64,000 nt of DNA from Hyphomicrobiales bacterium. Lineage in GTDB: Bacteria; Pseudomonadota; Alphaproteobacteria; Rhizobiales; Rhizobiaceae. The notes under the pieces are model-generated. The model searched no databases. It was not told the DNA's origin and was given only the letters and a program-made list of their open reading frames with translations. Shown here one piece after another: positions 63,535 to 64,000 of this stretch. The DNA lies in NCBI GenBank assembly GCA_900466945.1, contig UBNV01000002.1, positions 33,501 through 97,500 on the forward strand, in the 5' to 3' direction. Within the stretch, counting starts at the first letter, position 1. Each line of letters begins with the position of its first letter. Both the position numbers and the translations under genes were made by a program.

Positions 63535-63821
63535 ATGGCCCTAGCCTCGGACAAAATTCGATCACGCATGCGCTCTTTCAAGCCGCCTGACGTCACGACA
63601 TCCACCCGGCAAGGCAAGAGATCCTCCATCTCCGCCTGCAGCCCACCGAGATCAAACAGGGTCATGCCTGGAAGTCCATCGACGAGTATGTCCAGGTCAC
63701 TGTCCGGCCCATCCTCGCCGCGCGCGACAGAGCCAAAGACACGCGGGTTCGTCGCCTTGTGACGAGCGGTCACTTCGCGAATGGCCTGCCTGTTCTTCTC
63801 CAGCACTTCGGACGGTCGCAT
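63531..63821 (-). CDS. mntA: MntA-like nucleotidyltransferase antitoxin
   Basis: A 96-residue minimal nucleotidyltransferase with the GSxARGEDGPDSDLDILVD signature, containing the DxD metal pair. In this family MntA AMPylates HepT on its Tyr to neutralise it. The start at 63821 has GAGGAG seven bases upstream. It overlaps hepT by 4 bp, the usual layout. Confidence 0.92.
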   Translation of the reverse strand: MRPSEVLEKNRQAIREVTARHKATNPRVFGSVARGEDGPDSDLDILVDGLPGMTLFDLGGLQAEMEDLLPCRVDVVTSGGLKERMRDRILSEARAI

Positions 63822-63900
63822 GCCCCATCTCCTCGGTTGCAATCATAGAACAAACGCGAGGCGCGAGAAAGCGCCGGAGCGAGACCCCTCAAACGAGAAC

Positions 63901-63924
63901 AGCGCCGGTGTTCCCACCGGCGCT
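63901..63924. terminator. Strong hairpin between mntA and the gene at the right edge
   Basis: AGCGCCGGTG-TTCC-CACCGGCGCT is a perfect 10-bp stem with a four-base loop. On the minus strand it is followed by GTTCTCGTTTG, weakly T-rich. It would end transcription of the right-edge gene before mntA. Confidence 0.7.
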
Positions 63925-63949
63925 GCCTATCTCACGTCTCAGCCTGAAC

Positions 63950-64000
63950 TCAGGCGGCGTTCTTGGCGTAATCGGCCGTTGGCACTTCGGCGATCGTCTT
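63950..64000 (-). CDS. C-terminal end of an unidentified gene (runs off the right edge)
   Basis: The last 16 codons read KTIAEVPTADYAKNAA followed by a TGA stop at 63952-63950, with a strong hairpin 26 bases downstream in the same direction. Too little is present to name the product; the position beside uraH/allA leaves a purine gene possible but unproven. Confidence 0.5.
   Translation of the reverse strand, partial: KTIAEVPTADYAKNAA

Overview
The window is GC-rich chromosomal DNA of an alphaproteobacterium of the family Rhizobiaceae (Rhizobium, Agrobacterium or Sinorhizobium type). Several gene arrangements and sequences point there: a NolR-type ArsR regulator, choXWV with the exact ligand-box numbering of Sinorhizobium ChoX, putA without a DNA-binding domain next to a divergent Lrp-type putR, a bdhA-xdhA-xdhB operon, a BacA/SbmA transporter, and tandem TGA-N9-TCA (RirA-type) iron boxes. 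Genes are densely packed with many 4-bp overlaps. I see no rRNA, tRNA, CRISPR, insertion sequence or prophage, so this looks like ordinary core and accessory chromosome, not a genomic island.

Left part (1-10.8 kb): the N-terminal end of an iron-regulated TonB-dependent receptor, formate-THF ligase (fhs), a UPF0114 membrane protein, an SDR dehydrogenase facing an AraC regulator, putA/putR for proline catabolism, a LuxR-family regulator, and a PPOX-type flavoprotein with a perfect palindromic operator at its promoter. From 17.5 down to 10.9 kb on the minus strand lies a tightly coupled five-gene operon. It encodes a TelA-like coiled-coil protein, an uncharacterised protein, an AAA+ ATPase, a DUF6638-like protein and a DUF2333-like membrane protein. 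This is the best candidate for an undescribed multiprotein machine.

Middle part (17.7-47 kb): a c-type cytochrome, the choline importer choXWV, a HugZ-like protein, nolR with its own candidate boxes, an omega-amino acid aminotransferase, and a branched-chain amino acid binding protein. These are followed by small stress-type genes, adenine deaminase, a YoeB toxin remnant, a K+ channel with a zinc ribbon, and an alpha-glucosidase/GNAT pair. Divergent from that pair is a GT4 glycosyltransferase behind a good Pho box, a candidate phosphate-starvation glycolipid synthase. Then come der, a TPR membrane protein, nnrU, a polysaccharide deacetylase, bacA/sbmA, an MFS transporter, map and a flavin monooxygenase.

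Right part (47.4-64 kb): a largely purine-catabolic region. bdhA-xdhA-xdhB, xdhC, a LysR regulator, puuD-guaD, uraH and allA, together with ade at 32 kb, encode most steps from adenine and guanine through xanthine, urate and hydroxyisourate to ureidoglycolate cleavage. UraD, allantoinase and allantoate hydrolase are not seen in the window. Interspersed are a small K+ channel, lldD, an unusual three-domain putative peptidoglycan hydrolase, and a MntA-HepT toxin-antitoxin pair packed directly against allA. The window ends inside a further minus-strand gene.
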